From positions 71,417 through 135,416 of the forward strand of contig SLTJ01000037.1 of NCBI GenBank assembly GCA_004347685.1: DNA of 64,000 nt, written 5' to 3'. Shown one piece after another: positions 17,389 to 27,340 of this stretch. Below the pieces are notes generated by a model that did no database searches, had not been told where the DNA came from, and saw only the letters and a program-made list of their open reading frames with translations. Both the position numbers and the translations under genes were made by a program. Within the stretch, counting starts at the first letter, position 1. Every line of letters starts with the position of its first letter. The DNA is from Clostridia bacterium (GTDB taxonomy: Bacteria > Bacillota > DSM-521 > Neomoorellales > SLTJ01).

Positions 17389-18198
17389 CTACCTCCAGGG
17401 CCAGAAATGATTCGTGCGCTCCTCCGCCGGCAGCAAGAGGTCTTCCAGCATTTGCTGCAGGTTCTTTTCCTCCAGATAACGCGTCAGCTTGCCGCCTTCA
17501 GCCACCGAAATGGTGCCTGTCTCCTCGGAGACGACCACTGCTACCGCATCGGCTATCTCAGTGATCCCCAAGGCTGCCCGGTGCCTGGTCCCCAACTGGC
17601 GGCTCAGATAGGGGCTATCGGTCAAGGGGAGAAAACACCCGGCCGCCACCACGCGATCCCCGCGAATGATGGCCGCGCCGTCGTGCAGGGGCGTCCGGGG
17701 CATGAAAATATTTACCAGGAATTCGGCTGAAACCACCCCGTCAATCTTGATCCCGGTTTCAATATAGTCGTTCAGGCGCGTCTCCCTTTCCAAGATTATC
17801 AAGGCCCCGGTCCGGTTTTTGGCCAGGACCCCGACGGTACGCACCAGTTCCTTGATCAGACGGGAAACATCTTCCACCCCCAAGAAGGAAAAGGAGCGGG
17901 CCAGGATATTACCCCGCCCGAGGTACGCCAGGGCCCGCCGCAATTCCGGCTGGAAAACCACCGGCAGAGCTACCATGATTACCAGCCCCAACTGGTCAAG
18001 AATCCAGTTGATAGTGGTCAATCCTAACCGGTCACTCAGGAAAGCCACTATCACCAGTACCGCCAGTCCCTGTACCAACTGCCCGGCCCTGGTTCCCCGG
18101 ATCAACACGAGGCCGCGGTAAATTACGTAGGCCACTACCCCCACGTCTACCGCCATTCGTACCGCGTCCACCCAGGTAAGGCCAGCCAGCGCTCCCAT
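17389..18198 (-). CDS. cdaA: diadenylate cyclase CdaA
   Basis: 269 residues from ATG of MGALAGLTWVDAVRM; a start 15 codons earlier exists but has no ribosome-binding site and lies against a repeat. Three membrane helices occupy about residues 8-85. The DAC domain has the catalytic LHDGAAIIRGDRV (DGA) and GTRHRAALGITE (RHR) motifs. It makes the second messenger c-di-AMP. First gene of cdaA-cdaR-glmM-glmS, apparently read from the promoter at 18406-18434. Confidence 0.96.
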   Translation of the reverse strand: MGALAGLTWVDAVRMAVDVGVVAYVIYRGLVLIRGTRAGQLVQGLAVLVIVAFLSDRLGLTTINWILDQLGLVIMVALPVVFQPELRRALAYLGRGNILARSFSFLGVEDVSRLIKELVRTVGVLAKNRTGALIILERETRLNDYIETGIKIDGVVSAEFLVNIFMPRTPLHDGAAIIRGDRVVAAGCFLPLTDSPYLSRQLGTRHRAALGITEIADAVAVVVSEETGTISVAEGGKLTRYLEEKNLQQMLEDLLLPAEERTNHFWPWR

Positions 18199-18261
18199 GC
18201 AAACACCCCGAATGTAAGACTTGAACACCCTGCAGATAGGCAACGTGGACGTCTGAGCTCC

Positions 18262-18396
18262 AACTACTCAGGCCACCGCCTCTCACCGCCTTTGAGCGCG
18301 GCCTTGCCGTCACTTTGGCGAAGCCTGACAACCCGGCTAGCGTCTTCAGCCGTTCGCCGCCAGACATCCGACCGGCCTGGCAGGCTGAGTAGTTAC
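18262..18396. repeat. 135-bp TAACTACTCAG element, copy 1
   Basis: Starts AACTACTCAGGCC and ends GGCAGGCTGAGTAGTTA, giving imperfect inverted ends. The interior keeps GCCGTCACTTTGGCGAAGCC and CCGGCTAGCGTCTTC as in copies at 30368 and 43061. It lies between the cdaA promoter and the cdaA start, so it would be transcribed as leader. No open frame. Confidence 0.75.
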
Positions 18397-18405
18397 CCTG
18401 AGCTT

Positions 18406-18434
18406 ATTATAGCCTAAAACTGGCAACAGCCCAA
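18406..18434 (-). promoter_or_regulatory. sigma-A-type promoter for cdaA
   Basis: TTGGGC, 17-base spacer, TATAAT on the minus strand. It points at cdaA, about 200 bases downstream through repeat copy 1. Confidence 0.55.
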
Positions 18435-18485
18435 GAAACTCGCAAGTATTTCTTCGACGTGATCAGGCAGCAATCCTTTCTCCCC

Positions 18486-18514
18486 TTGTGAATTTAGCCC
18501 AAGTACGCTAAAAT
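18486..18514 (+). promoter_or_regulatory. sigma-A-type promoter for the DUF881 pair
   Basis: TTGTGA, 17-base spacer, TAAAAT. The -10 ends 20 bases before the GTG start at 18534, so the leader is very short. Confidence 0.6.
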
Positions 18515-18533
18515 AACAGCCGGAGGGATGGCT

Positions 18534-19265
18534 GTGAAACCAACTTGGTGGCATATTTCCCTGACAATCATGGGCGTGGCCTGCGGGGTGCTGATCTCCT
18601 GGCTATACCTAACCCAGTCCACCCTGCGGGCCGAGGAGAGCACCGCCCCCAACGCCCGTCTTATCGCCCTTATTAACCACCTCGAAGAGCAGACGCAGGT
18701 CATGGAAAACCGGCTGGTGAGTCTGCGTAAGGAGCTGGAAGGAAAGCAGCAGCGCCAGACAGGTGGAGAATACCGGGTCACTGCCCTGGAGGCCGAATTG
18801 CGGATGCTGGAGGCCCAGGCTGGACTGCGAGAAGTGGCGGGGCCAGGCGTGGTCATTACCCTGGACGACAACAATTCCGGGGCTCTGTCGGCCCAGCAGG
18901 CTAATCCTGGCTTCTACCAGCCGGATAACTTCCTGATCCATGATAAGAACATTCTTTACCTGGTAAACGAGCTGAAGCGGGCCGGGGCCGAGGCCATTGC
19001 CGTCAATAACCAGCGTATTGTCCCCAGTTCCACCATCCGCTGCGTGGGTACGGTTATCCTGGTCAACTCCGCCCGACTGGCCCCGGTGTACGAGATCAAA
19101 GCCGTCGGCGACCCTGAAGCCCTGGAAAAGGCCATTGCCAACGGGGAGGAGTTTCCCTACCTGAAAGCAAAAGAATTCCCGGTAAAAATAACCAGGGTAA
19201 ACGACATGCTCATTCCGGCTTATAAGGGCGGCTTTGACACCGACCATCTGCAGCCGGCTGCATAG
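18534..19265 (+). CDS. DUF881 family membrane-anchored protein
   Basis: 243 residues from GTG, chosen because GGAGGG lies 6 bases upstream; the ATG at 18528 touches that site. One N-terminal membrane helix (about 7-25) is followed by a coiled coil (about 45-85, LINHLEEQTQVMENRLVSLRKELEG) and a globular domain with GPGVVITLDD, NELKRAGAEAIAVNNQRIV and RCVGTVILVN, the DUF881 signature. These proteins often sit near division or cell-wall genes in Gram-positives; their biochemical role is unknown. It is the first of a tandem pair. Confidence 0.88.
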   Translation: MKPTWWHISLTIMGVACGVLISWLYLTQSTLRAEESTAPNARLIALINHLEEQTQVMENRLVSLRKELEGKQQRQTGGEYRVTALEAELRMLEAQAGLREVAGPGVVITLDDNNSGALSAQQANPGFYQPDNFLIHDKNILYLVNELKRAGAEAIAVNNQRIVPSSTIRCVGTVILVNSARLAPVYEIKAVGDPEALEKAIANGEEFPYLKAKEFPVKITRVNDMLIPAYKGGFDTDHLQPAA

Positions 19266-19283
19266 ACGGGAGGTAGCAGATAA

Positions 19284-19967
19284 GTGACCAAAGGCTTGTC
19301 TTTAATGGCGGTGTCGTTGGCCCTGGGGCTCTTGCTGACAGTACAGTTTCAAACCCAGCAACATCTGGCCAACAGCCTGGAGGCGCAGAGCACCAACAAC
19401 CTGGTAACCATGTGGCAGGATCTGAACGAGCGGAAGGCCCAGCTCGAGAAGGAAGTAACTAACCTGCAGGCGAATCTCACGGAGTTGGACCAGCAATCCA
19501 GCCTCGGCCGCAGCAACTTCGAGACGCTCAGCAAGAACACGGCCAGGCTAAAAATGGTGACCGGCGATGCGCCGGTCAAGGGACCGGGGGTAAGCGTCAC
19601 CATCACCGGGGAATCCTCACTTCTTTATTACGATATAGTTGATTTGATCAACGAACTCTGGGTTTCTGGCGCGGAAGCCATTGCCATCAACGGCCAGCGG
19701 GTGACCCTGGGTACGGCTATCGGCGAGCAGCCTGGCCCCAACAGTACCACTGTGATTACCGTGGATGGCAAGCCCTTGCTTTCGCCTTATATAATTGAAG
19801 CCATTGGTGACCCGGCCGCTTTGGAGAAAGGGCTGACCATGCAGGGAGGCATAATCTATAACCTGAACACCCTCTACTCCATCTACCCCGAAGTCCACCA
19901 GCGCGTCCTGATCACCCTGCCGGGAGCCGGGCCGCTGAGCTGGCGGTACGCGCGGGTGCGGGAATAA
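19284..19967 (+). CDS. DUF881 family membrane-anchored protein, second copy
   Basis: 227 residues from GTG with GGGAGGTAG upstream. Same plan as its neighbour: short membrane helix (about 5-20), coiled coil (about 40-75, LNERKAQLEKEVTNLQANL) and a DUF881 domain (GPGVSVTITGE, LINELWVSGAEAIAINGQRV, STTVITVDGKPL). The two copies are clearly diverged duplicates separated by 18 bp and share one promoter. A hairpin without a T tract (19973-19990) follows the stop. Confidence 0.87.
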   Translation: MTKGLSLMAVSLALGLLLTVQFQTQQHLANSLEAQSTNNLVTMWQDLNERKAQLEKEVTNLQANLTELDQQSSLGRSNFETLSKNTARLKMVTGDAPVKGPGVSVTITGESSLLYYDIVDLINELWVSGAEAIAINGQRVTLGTAIGEQPGPNSTTVITVDGKPLLSPYIIEAIGDPAALEKGLTMQGGIIYNLNTLYSIYPEVHQRVLITLPGAGPLSWRYARVRE

Positions 19968-20175
19968 CCGGGGCCAGGCCACAGCCTGGCGGGTGATGTG
20001 GCAAAACCCCCAGGCGACAGGAACGGTGACTACTCAGCCTGCCTAACCGGCCAGCCATGCAGTGAAAGCCAAAGAGGCCTATGTAGCTAGCCCGGCCTCG
20101 TGAGACTGACGGCATGGGGCGGCGGCTAAGATCGGCGGTGGCAATGGCGGGGGCGCCCGCTCGCGCCACTCCCCT
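19968..20175. other. convergent spacer with hairpin and partial TAACTACTCAG element
   Basis: GCCAGGC...GCCTGGC (19973-19990) forms a 7-bp hairpin with no T tract. From 20026, GTGACTACTCAGCCTGCC matches the right end of the 135-bp element in reverse orientation, but the following 100 bases diverge from the other copies. No gene seen. Confidence 0.45.
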
Positions 20176-21795
20176 TTAGACCAGGTTTTCCCTGACCTCT
20201 GATACCTGCCGTCCAGCCGCAGGCTCCTGGCTCCCGATCTCGGTTTTCAGCAGGTAAAGTTCCATGCTGTCCACCAGGGCCTGCCAGCTAGCCTCAATGA
20301 TATTCTCTGAAACCCCAATGGTGCTCCAGCTCCCGCTCCGGTCCCGGGATTCGATGAGTACCCGTACCCTGGCGGCAGTACCGTTATTGCCATCCAGTAC
20401 GCGAACCTTGTAGTCGGCCAGGTGCATGTCCGCCAACTGCGGGTAAAACCCGACTAGGGCCTTGCGCAGTGCATTATCCATGGCATTTACCGGGCCGTCA
20501 CCCTCCGCGGCCGTATGCACCACCCGCTCCCCGACCCGGAGCTTGATCACGGCCTCGGCCACCACGTTTTCCTCACTCTTTTTCTCTACGATCACCTTGA
20601 GGGATTCCAGCTTGAACAGTTGCCGGTACTGGCCGACGATCCGGCGCAAGAGCAATTCCAGGGACCCCTCGGCCCCCTCAAATTGATACCCTTGGTACTC
20701 CAGTTCCTTTATTTTCTCGACCATCAGGCGGGCCCGGGCTGGCTCCAGTTCCGGCAGGCCGGCCTCCTTGAGCTTGAGCACCAAGCTGCTCATGCCCGAG
20801 AGCTCGGAAACCAGGATCCGCCGCTGGTTCCCCACCACTTCTGGACTTATATGCTCGTAGGTATCGGTATGTTTCATGACCGCGTTAACGTGAATGCCGC
20901 CCTTGTGGGCAAAGGCGCTGACCCCGACAAAGGGTTGGCAGGCCGGTTGTCCTACGTTGGCCACCTCGGCCACATACCGCGAGACCTCGGTCAGGTGGGC
21001 CATTTTCCCTTCCGGCAGGCAACCGTACCCCATCTTCAGTTCCAGGTTGGGGATAATGGCGACGAGGTCGGCGTTGCCGCAGCGCTCCCCCCAGCCGTTG
21101 ATGGTGCCCTGAACCTGGGTGACCCCGGCCGCGACCGCGGCCAGGCTGTTGGCCACAGCCAAGGCCCCGTCGTTGTGGGTGTGAATGCCCAGGGGCACGA
21201 CCATAACCTCGTGCACTTGGCTGACGATAGCTGATATTTCCTGGGGTAAACACCCGCCGTTGGTGTCGCACAAGACCACCCAACCGGCCCCGGCCCGCAC
21301 GGCTACCCGGAGGGTTTCCAGAGCGTATTCCGGATTCCGCTTGAAACCGTCAAAAAAGTGTTCCGCGTCGTAAATAACTTCCAGGCCCCGACCGCGCAGA
21401 TAAGCCACGCTCTCGTGAATCATGGCCAGGTTCTCGGCCAGGCTGGTCCCCAGGGCGGCATATACGTGAAAATCCCAGCTCTTGCCGACGATGGTTACCG
21501 TACCCACGCCGGCCGCCACCAGGGCGCGCAGGTTGCTGTCAGCCTCCACCGTAATCCCGGGCCGGCGCGTGCTGCCAAAGGCCGTTATCCTACTGGAGCT
21601 GAGGGGGAGGCGCGCCGCCTGGTGAAAGAACTCCATATCCTTGGGATTGGATCCGGGCCAGCCGCCCTCGATGTAGTCAATCCCCAGGAAGTCCAGCCGG
21701 CTGACAATTTTCAGTTTGTCCTCCACCGAAAGGCTGATGCCTTCCCCTTGGCTGCCGTCACGTAGAGTCGTATCATACAGGTAAATCTTACTCAT
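20176..21795 (-). CDS. cimA: (R)-citramalate synthase
   Basis: 539 residues from ATG of [19 protein letters not shown], overlapping the leuD stop by 4 bases. It condenses pyruvate and acetyl-CoA to citramalate, the start of the threonine-independent isoleucine route. TIM-barrel motifs DTTLRDGSQ, GTVQ-like VQGTINGWGERCGNADL and HTHNDGALAVANS are present; the C-terminal LeuA-type regulatory domain (about 400-525) should bind isoleucine. Its length (over 500) and GWGERCGN fit CimA rather than LeuA, which is present separately at 23564. Last gene of the operon. Confidence 0.93.
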   Translation of the reverse strand: MSKIYLYDTTLRDGSQGEGISLSVEDKLKIVSRLDFLGIDYIEGGWPGSNPKDMEFFHQAARLPLSSSRITAFGSTRRPGITVEADSNLRALVAAGVGTVTIVGKSWDFHVYAALGTSLAENLAMIHESVAYLRGRGLEVIYDAEHFFDGFKRNPEYALETLRVAVRAGAGWVVLCDTNGGCLPQEISAIVSQVHEVMVVPLGIHTHNDGALAVANSLAAVAAGVTQVQGTINGWGERCGNADLVAIIPNLELKMGYGCLPEGKMAHLTEVSRYVAEVANVGQPACQPFVGVSAFAHKGGIHVNAVMKHTDTYEHISPEVVGNQRRILVSELSGMSSLVLKLKEAGLPELEPARARLMVEKIKELEYQGYQFEGAEGSLELLLRRIVGQYRQLFKLESLKVIVEKKSEENVVAEAVIKLRVGERVVHTAAEGDGPVNAMDNALRKALVGFYPQLADMHLADYKVRVLDGNNGTAARVRVLIESRDRSGSWSTIGVSENIIEASWQALVDSMELYLLKTEIGSQEPAAGRQVSEVRENLV

Positions 21796-22301
21796 GGCTG
21801 TTGTTGCCTCCCGATTTGGGCGGCCACGTAAGGCAGCAGCCCGCCGGCCCGGATGAGTTCCCGCATGAAGGGCGGGAAGGGGTTGGCCTGGTATACCTCT
21901 CCGGTAGTAAGGTTCTTCACCCGGCCATTTTCCACATTGACCAGAAGCTGGTGGCTGGTTTCCGTACTGCCGGTGCCGCCGGGACACTCGAGAATAGGCA
22001 GGCCGATATTGATGGCGTTGCGATAAAAAATGCGGGCAAAACTGGTGGCCACCACGCAGGCCACGCCGCTGGCCTTGATGGCTATGGGAGCGTGTTCCCG
22101 AGAAGAACCGCAGCCGAAATTCCGGCCGGCGACAATGATATCTCCGGCCTGGACCGCGTGGTTGAACTCGGGCTGGATGTCCTCCAGGCAATGGCTGGCC
22201 AGTTCCTGCGGGTCAGTGGTATTCAGCCACCGCGCCGGGATAATTACATCAGTATCTATATTATCGCCTAACCGCCATACCCGACCTGAAAATTCCATCA
22301 T
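21792..22301 (-). CDS. leuD: 3-isopropylmalate dehydratase small subunit
   Basis: 169 residues. [13 protein letters not shown] and [14 protein letters not shown] are the swivel-domain signatures of LeuD/aconitase small subunits. It pairs with LeuC to isomerise 2-isopropylmalate and, in this operon, probably citramalate too. Start and stop overlap leuC and cimA by 4 bases each, so translation is coupled. Confidence 0.95.
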   Translation of the reverse strand: MMEFSGRVWRLGDNIDTDVIIPARWLNTTDPQELASHCLEDIQPEFNHAVQAGDIIVAGRNFGCGSSREHAPIAIKASGVACVVATSFARIFYRNAINIGLPILECPGGTGSTETSHQLLVNVENGRVKNLTTGEVYQANPFPPFMRELIRAGGLLPYVAAQIGRQQQP

Positions 22302-23551
22302 ACCACCTCCTCCGGGCTGGCGATGCGCCCTAGAATCGCACTGGCTGCGGCCACCGCCGGGTTCGCGAGGTAAACTTCGCTCTCCGGGTGCCCCATGCGG
22401 CCGACGAAGTTACGGTTGGTGGTGGAAACCGCCCTCTCCCCTTTGGCCAGGATGCCCATATGGCCGCCCAGGCACGGGCCGCAGGTGGGAGTGCTTACCG
22501 CCGCCCCGGCGGTGATAAAGGTCTCAATGTAGCCCTGGCGCATGGCCGCCAGATATATTTCCTGGGTCCCCGGGATCACGATCAGCCGCACGTCACGGTG
22601 AACCTGGTGGCCCTGAAGCACCCTGGCCGCCAGGGCCAGATCCTCGAGCCGGCCGTTGGTGCAGGAGCCGATGACCACCTGGGCGATCTCTACCGGCCCT
22701 GCCTGGCTGACCGGCTTGACGTTTTCCGGCAGGAAGGGAAAGGCTACCTGGGGTTCGAGGTTGCGCACGTCGAACTCGTAAACGGCTGCGTATTCCGCGT
22801 CCGGGTCGCTGCGATAAACCTTGAAAGGCCTCCGCGCCCGCTCACCGATATAACTGATGGTTTTGGCGTCAGCGGCGAAGATACCGTTCTTGGCCCCGGC
22901 CTCTACGGCCATATTGGCCATGGTGAAACGGCCGTCCATGGACAGTTCCGCGATGGTTTCGCCGGTAAATTCCATGGCCTGGTACTGGGCCCCGTCTACG
23001 CCAATTTGGCCGATGGTGTAAAGGATAAGATCCTTGCCCCCGACCCAGGGTGGCAAATGGCCGTAAAAGACAAATTTTAGGGTAGAAGGCACGCGGAACC
23101 AGGTCTGTCCGGTGGCCATGGCCGCGGCCATGTCGGTACTCCCAACCCCGGTAGCCAGAGCGCCCAAGGCTCCATAGGTACAGGTATGAGAATCCGCTCC
23201 GATGATAAGATCGCCTGGCACCACCAGTCCTTGTTCGGGTAACAGGCAGTGTTCTATCCCCATCTGCCCGACTTCAAAATACACAGTACCGTGCTCCCGG
23301 GCGAATTCGCGCACCTTTTTTACCTGCTCGGCCGACTTGATATCCTTGTTAGGCGTAAAGTGATCCGGCACCAGGATCACCCGCTGCGGGTCAAACACCC
23401 TGTCTGCACCCAAGGTGGCAAATTGCTCAATGGCCACCGGGGCGGTGATGTCGTTTCCTAAAACAACATCCACCCTGGCGGAGATAAGCTGCCCCGGGTG
23501 GACTTCCACCAATCCGGCATGGTCGGCTAGGATCTTCTCAGTAATGGTCAT
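22298..23551 (-). CDS. leuC: 3-isopropylmalate dehydratase large subunit
   Basis: 417 residues from ATG of [13 protein letters not shown], with AAGGA 9 bases upstream; ATG two codons earlier is too close to that site. Cluster cysteines appear in [13 protein letters not shown] and [21 protein letters not shown] and [13 protein letters not shown] are standard. It carries the 4Fe-4S cluster of isopropylmalate isomerase. It follows leuA at 12 bp. Confidence 0.96.
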   Translation of the reverse strand: MTITEKILADHAGLVEVHPGQLISARVDVVLGNDITAPVAIEQFATLGADRVFDPQRVILVPDHFTPNKDIKSAEQVKKVREFAREHGTVYFEVGQMGIEHCLLPEQGLVVPGDLIIGADSHTCTYGALGALATGVGSTDMAAAMATGQTWFRVPSTLKFVFYGHLPPWVGGKDLILYTIGQIGVDGAQYQAMEFTGETIAELSMDGRFTMANMAVEAGAKNGIFAADAKTISYIGERARRPFKVYRSDPDAEYAAVYEFDVRNLEPQVAFPFLPENVKPVSQAGPVEIAQVVIGSCTNGRLEDLALAARVLQGHQVHRDVRLIVIPGTQEIYLAAMRQGYIETFITAGAAVSTPTCGPCLGGHMGILAKGERAVSTTNRNFVGRMGHPESEVYLANPAVAAASAILGRIASPEEVV

Positions 23552-23563
23552 CCCCATTTGTCC

Positions 23564-25120
23564 TTAGCTACCGCCCTTCGCCCGCGCAAGTTGTGCTACT
23601 GGCAACCGGTAATTTGTCTCATAGATGGCTTTGTTAAGGGCATTAAGATAAGCTTTGACGCTGGCCTCAATAATATCAGTGCTGAAGCCCCGCCCGACAT
23701 AGGCCTTGCCCTCCAGTTCGATGCGGGCCGTAACCTCCCCTAGCGCATCCTTGCCCCCGGTCACGGCGCTGAGGCTGTAATCCAGAAGGTTGACCTCCAG
23801 CCCTACGATCTTGTCAATAGCCTTGAAAGCAGCATCCACCGGCCCTTCCCCGCAGGCGGCTTCCTGCATGGGTACCCCCTCAACCACCAGTTGTACCGTG
23901 GCCGTGGGCACCACCCGGTTGCCAGTGGAGATGTGAAGGCTTTCCAGGGCCACCTTTTCCGGCAGGACACGCACCTCGTCTTCCACAATAGCTTCCAGGT
24001 CCCGGTCGGTTACCTCTTTCTTCCGGTCGGCCAGGGCCTTAAAGCGTTCAAAAGCCTTATTCAGTTCTTCCTCGCTCAGGTTAAAGCCAAGCTGTTCGAG
24101 CCGGTGACGAAAAGCATGGCGGCCGGAAAGCTTGCCCAGGACGATGTTGTCCTGGGAGAGGCCGATCATGGCCGGGTTCATTATCTCGTAGGTGGTGCGT
24201 TCCTTCAGGACCCCGTCCTGATGGATGCCTGACTCGTGCTGAAAGGCGTTGCGGCCGACGACTGCCTTGTTATACTGGACGGGCATGCCGGTGAGGCTGC
24301 TCACCAGGCGGCTGGTCCGGTATATTTCCTCAGTCTTGACGTCCGTCTCGCAGTCATAAACGTCCCTGCGGGTGTATAAGGCCATGACCACCTCTTCTAG
24401 GGCGGTATTGCCAGCCCGCTCACCGATGCCGTTGATGGTCCCCTCCACCTGGGTGGCGCCGCCGGCGATGGCCGCCAGGGAATTGGCCGTGGCCAGGCCC
24501 AGGTCATCGTGGCAGTGCACGCTGAGCATGGCCTTATCCATATTGGGGATGCCGGCCAGGAGAGCGGCGATAAACCGCCCAAACTCCACCGGCGTGGCAT
24601 AGCCCACCGTGTCTGGAACGTTTATCACCGTGGCCCCGGCCTCGATCACGGCGGTAAAAATCTGCCGCAGGAATTCAGGTTCGGTGCGGGAGGCGTCCTC
24701 GGCTGAGAACTCCACTGCCGACGTGTAACGCCGGGCATGCCGCACTGCGGCTACAGCCGCCTCCAGAACGGCCTCGGCGTTCATCTTCAGCTTGTACTGA
24801 CGGTGGATGGGCGAAGTGCCGATGAAAACATGGATACAGGGTCTGGCGGCGTATCTTATCGCCTCCCAGGCCCGGTCAATGTCCGTGGGCGTTACCCGGG
24901 CCAGGGCGGCAATGGCCGGTCCCTGGACCGTCTGGGCAATACGGCGAACGGCTTCAAAATCACCGGGAGAACTGGCTGGAAAACCGGCCTCAATCGTGTC
25001 TACCCGCAGCCGGGCCAGTTGTCTGGCTATCTCTACCTTTTCCTCTATGTTCAGGGAGGCACCCGGGGACTGTTCTCCGTCCCGCAAGGTAGTATCGAAA
25101 ATAAAGATGCGGCGGCTCAT
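23564..25120 (-). CDS. leuA: 2-isopropylmalate synthase
   Basis: 518 residues from ATG of [20 protein letters not shown], with GGGAGGAG upstream; the longer frame adds ten residues. First committed enzyme of leucine synthesis. [13 protein letters not shown] supplies metal-binding His residues; [17 protein letters not shown] and [11 protein letters not shown] are LeuA1 hallmarks. The C-terminal third is the leucine-binding regulatory domain. It lies between ilvN and leuC. Confidence 0.96.
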   Translation of the reverse strand: MSRRIFIFDTTLRDGEQSPGASLNIEEKVEIARQLARLRVDTIEAGFPASSPGDFEAVRRIAQTVQGPAIAALARVTPTDIDRAWEAIRYAARPCIHVFIGTSPIHRQYKLKMNAEAVLEAAVAAVRHARRYTSAVEFSAEDASRTEPEFLRQIFTAVIEAGATVINVPDTVGYATPVEFGRFIAALLAGIPNMDKAMLSVHCHDDLGLATANSLAAIAGGATQVEGTINGIGERAGNTALEEVVMALYTRRDVYDCETDVKTEEIYRTSRLVSSLTGMPVQYNKAVVGRNAFQHESGIHQDGVLKERTTYEIMNPAMIGLSQDNIVLGKLSGRHAFRHRLEQLGFNLSEEELNKAFERFKALADRKKEVTDRDLEAIVEDEVRVLPEKVALESLHISTGNRVVPTATVQLVVEGVPMQEAACGEGPVDAAFKAIDKIVGLEVNLLDYSLSAVTGGKDALGEVTARIELEGKAYVGRGFSTDIIEASVKAYLNALNKAIYETNYRLPVAQLARAKGGS

Positions 25121-25136
25121 GCATGTCTCCTCCCGT

Positions 25137-25619
25137 CTAGTTCTTGGCACCCCTCACCATAGCAATCCGCCCCGTCCGCACTACCTCGCGGATGCCAAAG
25201 GGTTTCAGGGCCTCTTCGATGGCGTTGATTTTTCCCTGGTCGCCGGTGGCTTCAATGATCACGGTATTGCGGCTGATATCCACGATATGGGCGCGGAAAA
25301 TATCCACGATCTGCATGATCTCGCCCCGGCTGGCCGGCTCGGCGCTGACCTTGATAAGAATCAGTTCCCGGTCCACGAAGGGTTCCCTGGTGATGTCGTT
25401 GAGCTTGAGCACGTCTACCAGCTTGTTGAGCTGCTTGGTGATTTGCTCAATGGCTTCATCGTCAGCTTCCACCACCACCGTCATGCGGGATACGTCCGGG
25501 TTCTCGGTGGGGCCGACAGCCAGGCTTTCAATATTATATCCCCGGCGGCTGAATAGACCGGCAATCCTGGTCAGCACGCCCGGACGGTTTTCTACTTGAA
25601 TAGCCAGGGTATGCTTCAC
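25137..25619 (-). CDS. ilvN: acetolactate synthase small subunit
   Basis: 160 residues. An N-terminal ACT domain ([20 protein letters not shown]) binds valine, and a second C-terminal domain starts near residue 80 ([12 protein letters not shown]). It regulates the catalytic subunit IlvB. Its start overlaps the ilvB stop by 4 bases. In most related operons ilvC follows here; in this window leuA follows instead. Confidence 0.95.
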   Translation of the reverse strand: MKHTLAIQVENRPGVLTRIAGLFSRRGYNIESLAVGPTENPDVSRMTVVVEADDEAIEQITKQLNKLVDVLKLNDITREPFVDRELILIKVSAEPASRGEIMQIVDIFRAHIVDISRNTVIIEATGDQGKINAIEEALKPFGIREVVRTGRIAMVRGAKN

Positions 25620-27340
25620 TCGGCCACTCCACCTGCCCCTAACATCCTGGTCAGCTCGCCTCCCGGCGGCACCATGGGAAATACGTTTTCCTCCGCAGCC
25701 ACCCAGAAGTCCAGCAGCATGGGCCCCGGGTAAGCAATGGCTTCTTCGAGGGCCGGGCGCACCTGCTCTGGCTCAGTCACCCGCACCGCTCTAATGCCAA
25801 AGGCTTCGGCCAGTTTGACGAAATCCGGGTTGCCCTCCAGCCGGGTATGGGAATAGCGCCGGCCGTGGAAGAGCTCCTGCCACTGCCGCACCATCCCCAG
25901 ATAGCCGTTGTTCAGCAGGGCTATTTTTAGCGGCAGCCGGTGCTGGGCCACTGTGGCCAGCTCCTGGCAGGTCATTTGCAGGCTGCCGTCACCGGCGATA
26001 TCAAATACCAGGGCCTCCGGGCGCCCCACCTGGGCCCCCACTGCTGCCGGCAGGCCAAACCCCATGGTACCCAGACCGCCGGAAGAGACGAACTGCCCCG
26101 GATGCTTACACCGGTAATACTGGGCGGCCCACATCTGGTGCTGGCCCACATCGGTGGTGATAATGGCCTCGCCCTGCGTGGCCTGGTAAATCTGCTCGAT
26201 CACGTACTGGGGCTTGAGTTGCCCGTCCAGGTCGTAGTGCAGCGGGTACTCGCGCCGCCAGGCCTCAATCTGCGCGCGCCAGGGGGCCAGATCACGGGCC
26301 GGCTGTAGCTGACGCAGGACTTCCTGGAGCACCTTCCGGACGTCGCCGACGATAGGAATGGCCGGGCGGATATTCTTGCCGATCTCGGCGGCGTCAATAT
26401 CCACGTGAATGACCGTAGCCTCGGGAGCAAAGGTCGCCAGTTTCCCGGTCACCCGATCATCAAACCTCACCCCCAGGGCCAACAGCACGTCACAGTGGGA
26501 AATAGCCAGGTTGGCACAGGCCGTACCGTGCATGCCCAGCATGCCCAAGGCCAACGGGTGATCCTCAGGGAAAACCCCTTTCCCCATCAGGGTAGTGGTT
26601 ACCGGGATCCCCATTTTTTCAGCCAGGGTAAGGAGTTCCGCGCTGGCCCCAGAGATGATGGCCCCTCCGCCGGCCAGGATCAGCGGCCGCTCGGCCTGAG
26701 CAATGGCGGCCGCCGCCTGTTTGATCTGCAGACCATGGCCATCGCCAGGCACTTTATACCCGGCCAGCTCCAGCGGGGGTGGGTAGGCAAACTCGGCTTC
26801 CTTCATGGTAACGTCTTTGGGCAGATCAATGACTACCGGCCCGGGCCGGCCGGTGGTGGCGATATAAAAGGCCTCGTGGATTATCGGCCCTAAATCCCGT
26901 ACGTCTTTCACCAGGTAATTATATTTGGTAATGGGCATGGTGATGCCGGTAATGTCCGCCTCCTGAAAGGCATCGGTGCCGATCAGGTCAACAGCCACCT
27001 GGCCAGTAATGGCGATCAACGGCACGGAATCCATGTAGGCATTGGCCAGACCTGTTACCAGGTTGGTGGCCCCCGGGCCCGAAGTGGCTAGGCAAACCCC
27101 CGGGCGACCGGTAACCCGGGCATAAGCATCGGCGGCATGGGCCGCGCCCTGCTCATGCCGGACCAGGATGTGCCGGATTGATGAACAATGATAAAGGGCA
27201 TCGTACACCGCCAGAACCGACCCACCCGGAAAGCCAAAAACAGTATCTACCCCTTCGCCCTCCAGTGCCCTGACCAGGATCTCCGCTCCAGAGAGCACTT
27301 CGGCTTTGGGCACGGCTTGCAGTTCTTGTGAAGCTAGCAT
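25616..27340 (-). CDS. ilvB: acetolactate synthase large subunit
   Basis: 574 residues from ATG of [14 protein letters not shown], which overlaps the ilvD stop by 7 bases; an earlier start at 27430 would reach 97 bases into ilvD. TPP-dependent condensation of two pyruvates (or pyruvate plus 2-ketobutyrate). The catalytic Glu is in [16 protein letters not shown]; the TPP/Mg motif runs from AGDGSLQM to [16 protein letters not shown]-binding central domain present. Normal length. Confidence 0.96.
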   Translation of the reverse strand: MLASQELQAVPKAEVLSGAEILVRALEGEGVDTVFGFPGGSVLAVYDALYHCSSIRHILVRHEQGAAHAADAYARVTGRPGVCLATSGPGATNLVTGLANAYMDSVPLIAITGQVAVDLIGTDAFQEADITGITMPITKYNYLVKDVRDLGPIIHEAFYIATTGRPGPVVIDLPKDVTMKEAEFAYPPPLELAGYKVPGDGHGLQIKQAAAAIAQAERPLILAGGGAIISGASAELLTLAEKMGIPVTTTLMGKGVFPEDHPLALGMLGMHGTACANLAISHCDVLLALGVRFDDRVTGKLATFAPEATVIHVDIDAAEIGKNIRPAIPIVGDVRKVLQEVLRQLQPARDLAPWRAQIEAWRREYPLHYDLDGQLKPQYVIEQIYQATQGEAIITTDVGQHQMWAAQYYRCKHPGQFVSSGGLGTMGFGLPAAVGAQVGRPEALVFDIAGDGSLQMTCQELATVAQHRLPLKIALLNNGYLGMVRQWQELFHGRRYSHTRLEGNPDFVKLAEAFGIRAVRVTEPEQVRPALEEAIAYPGPMLLDFWVAAEENVFPMVPPGGELTRMLGAGGVAE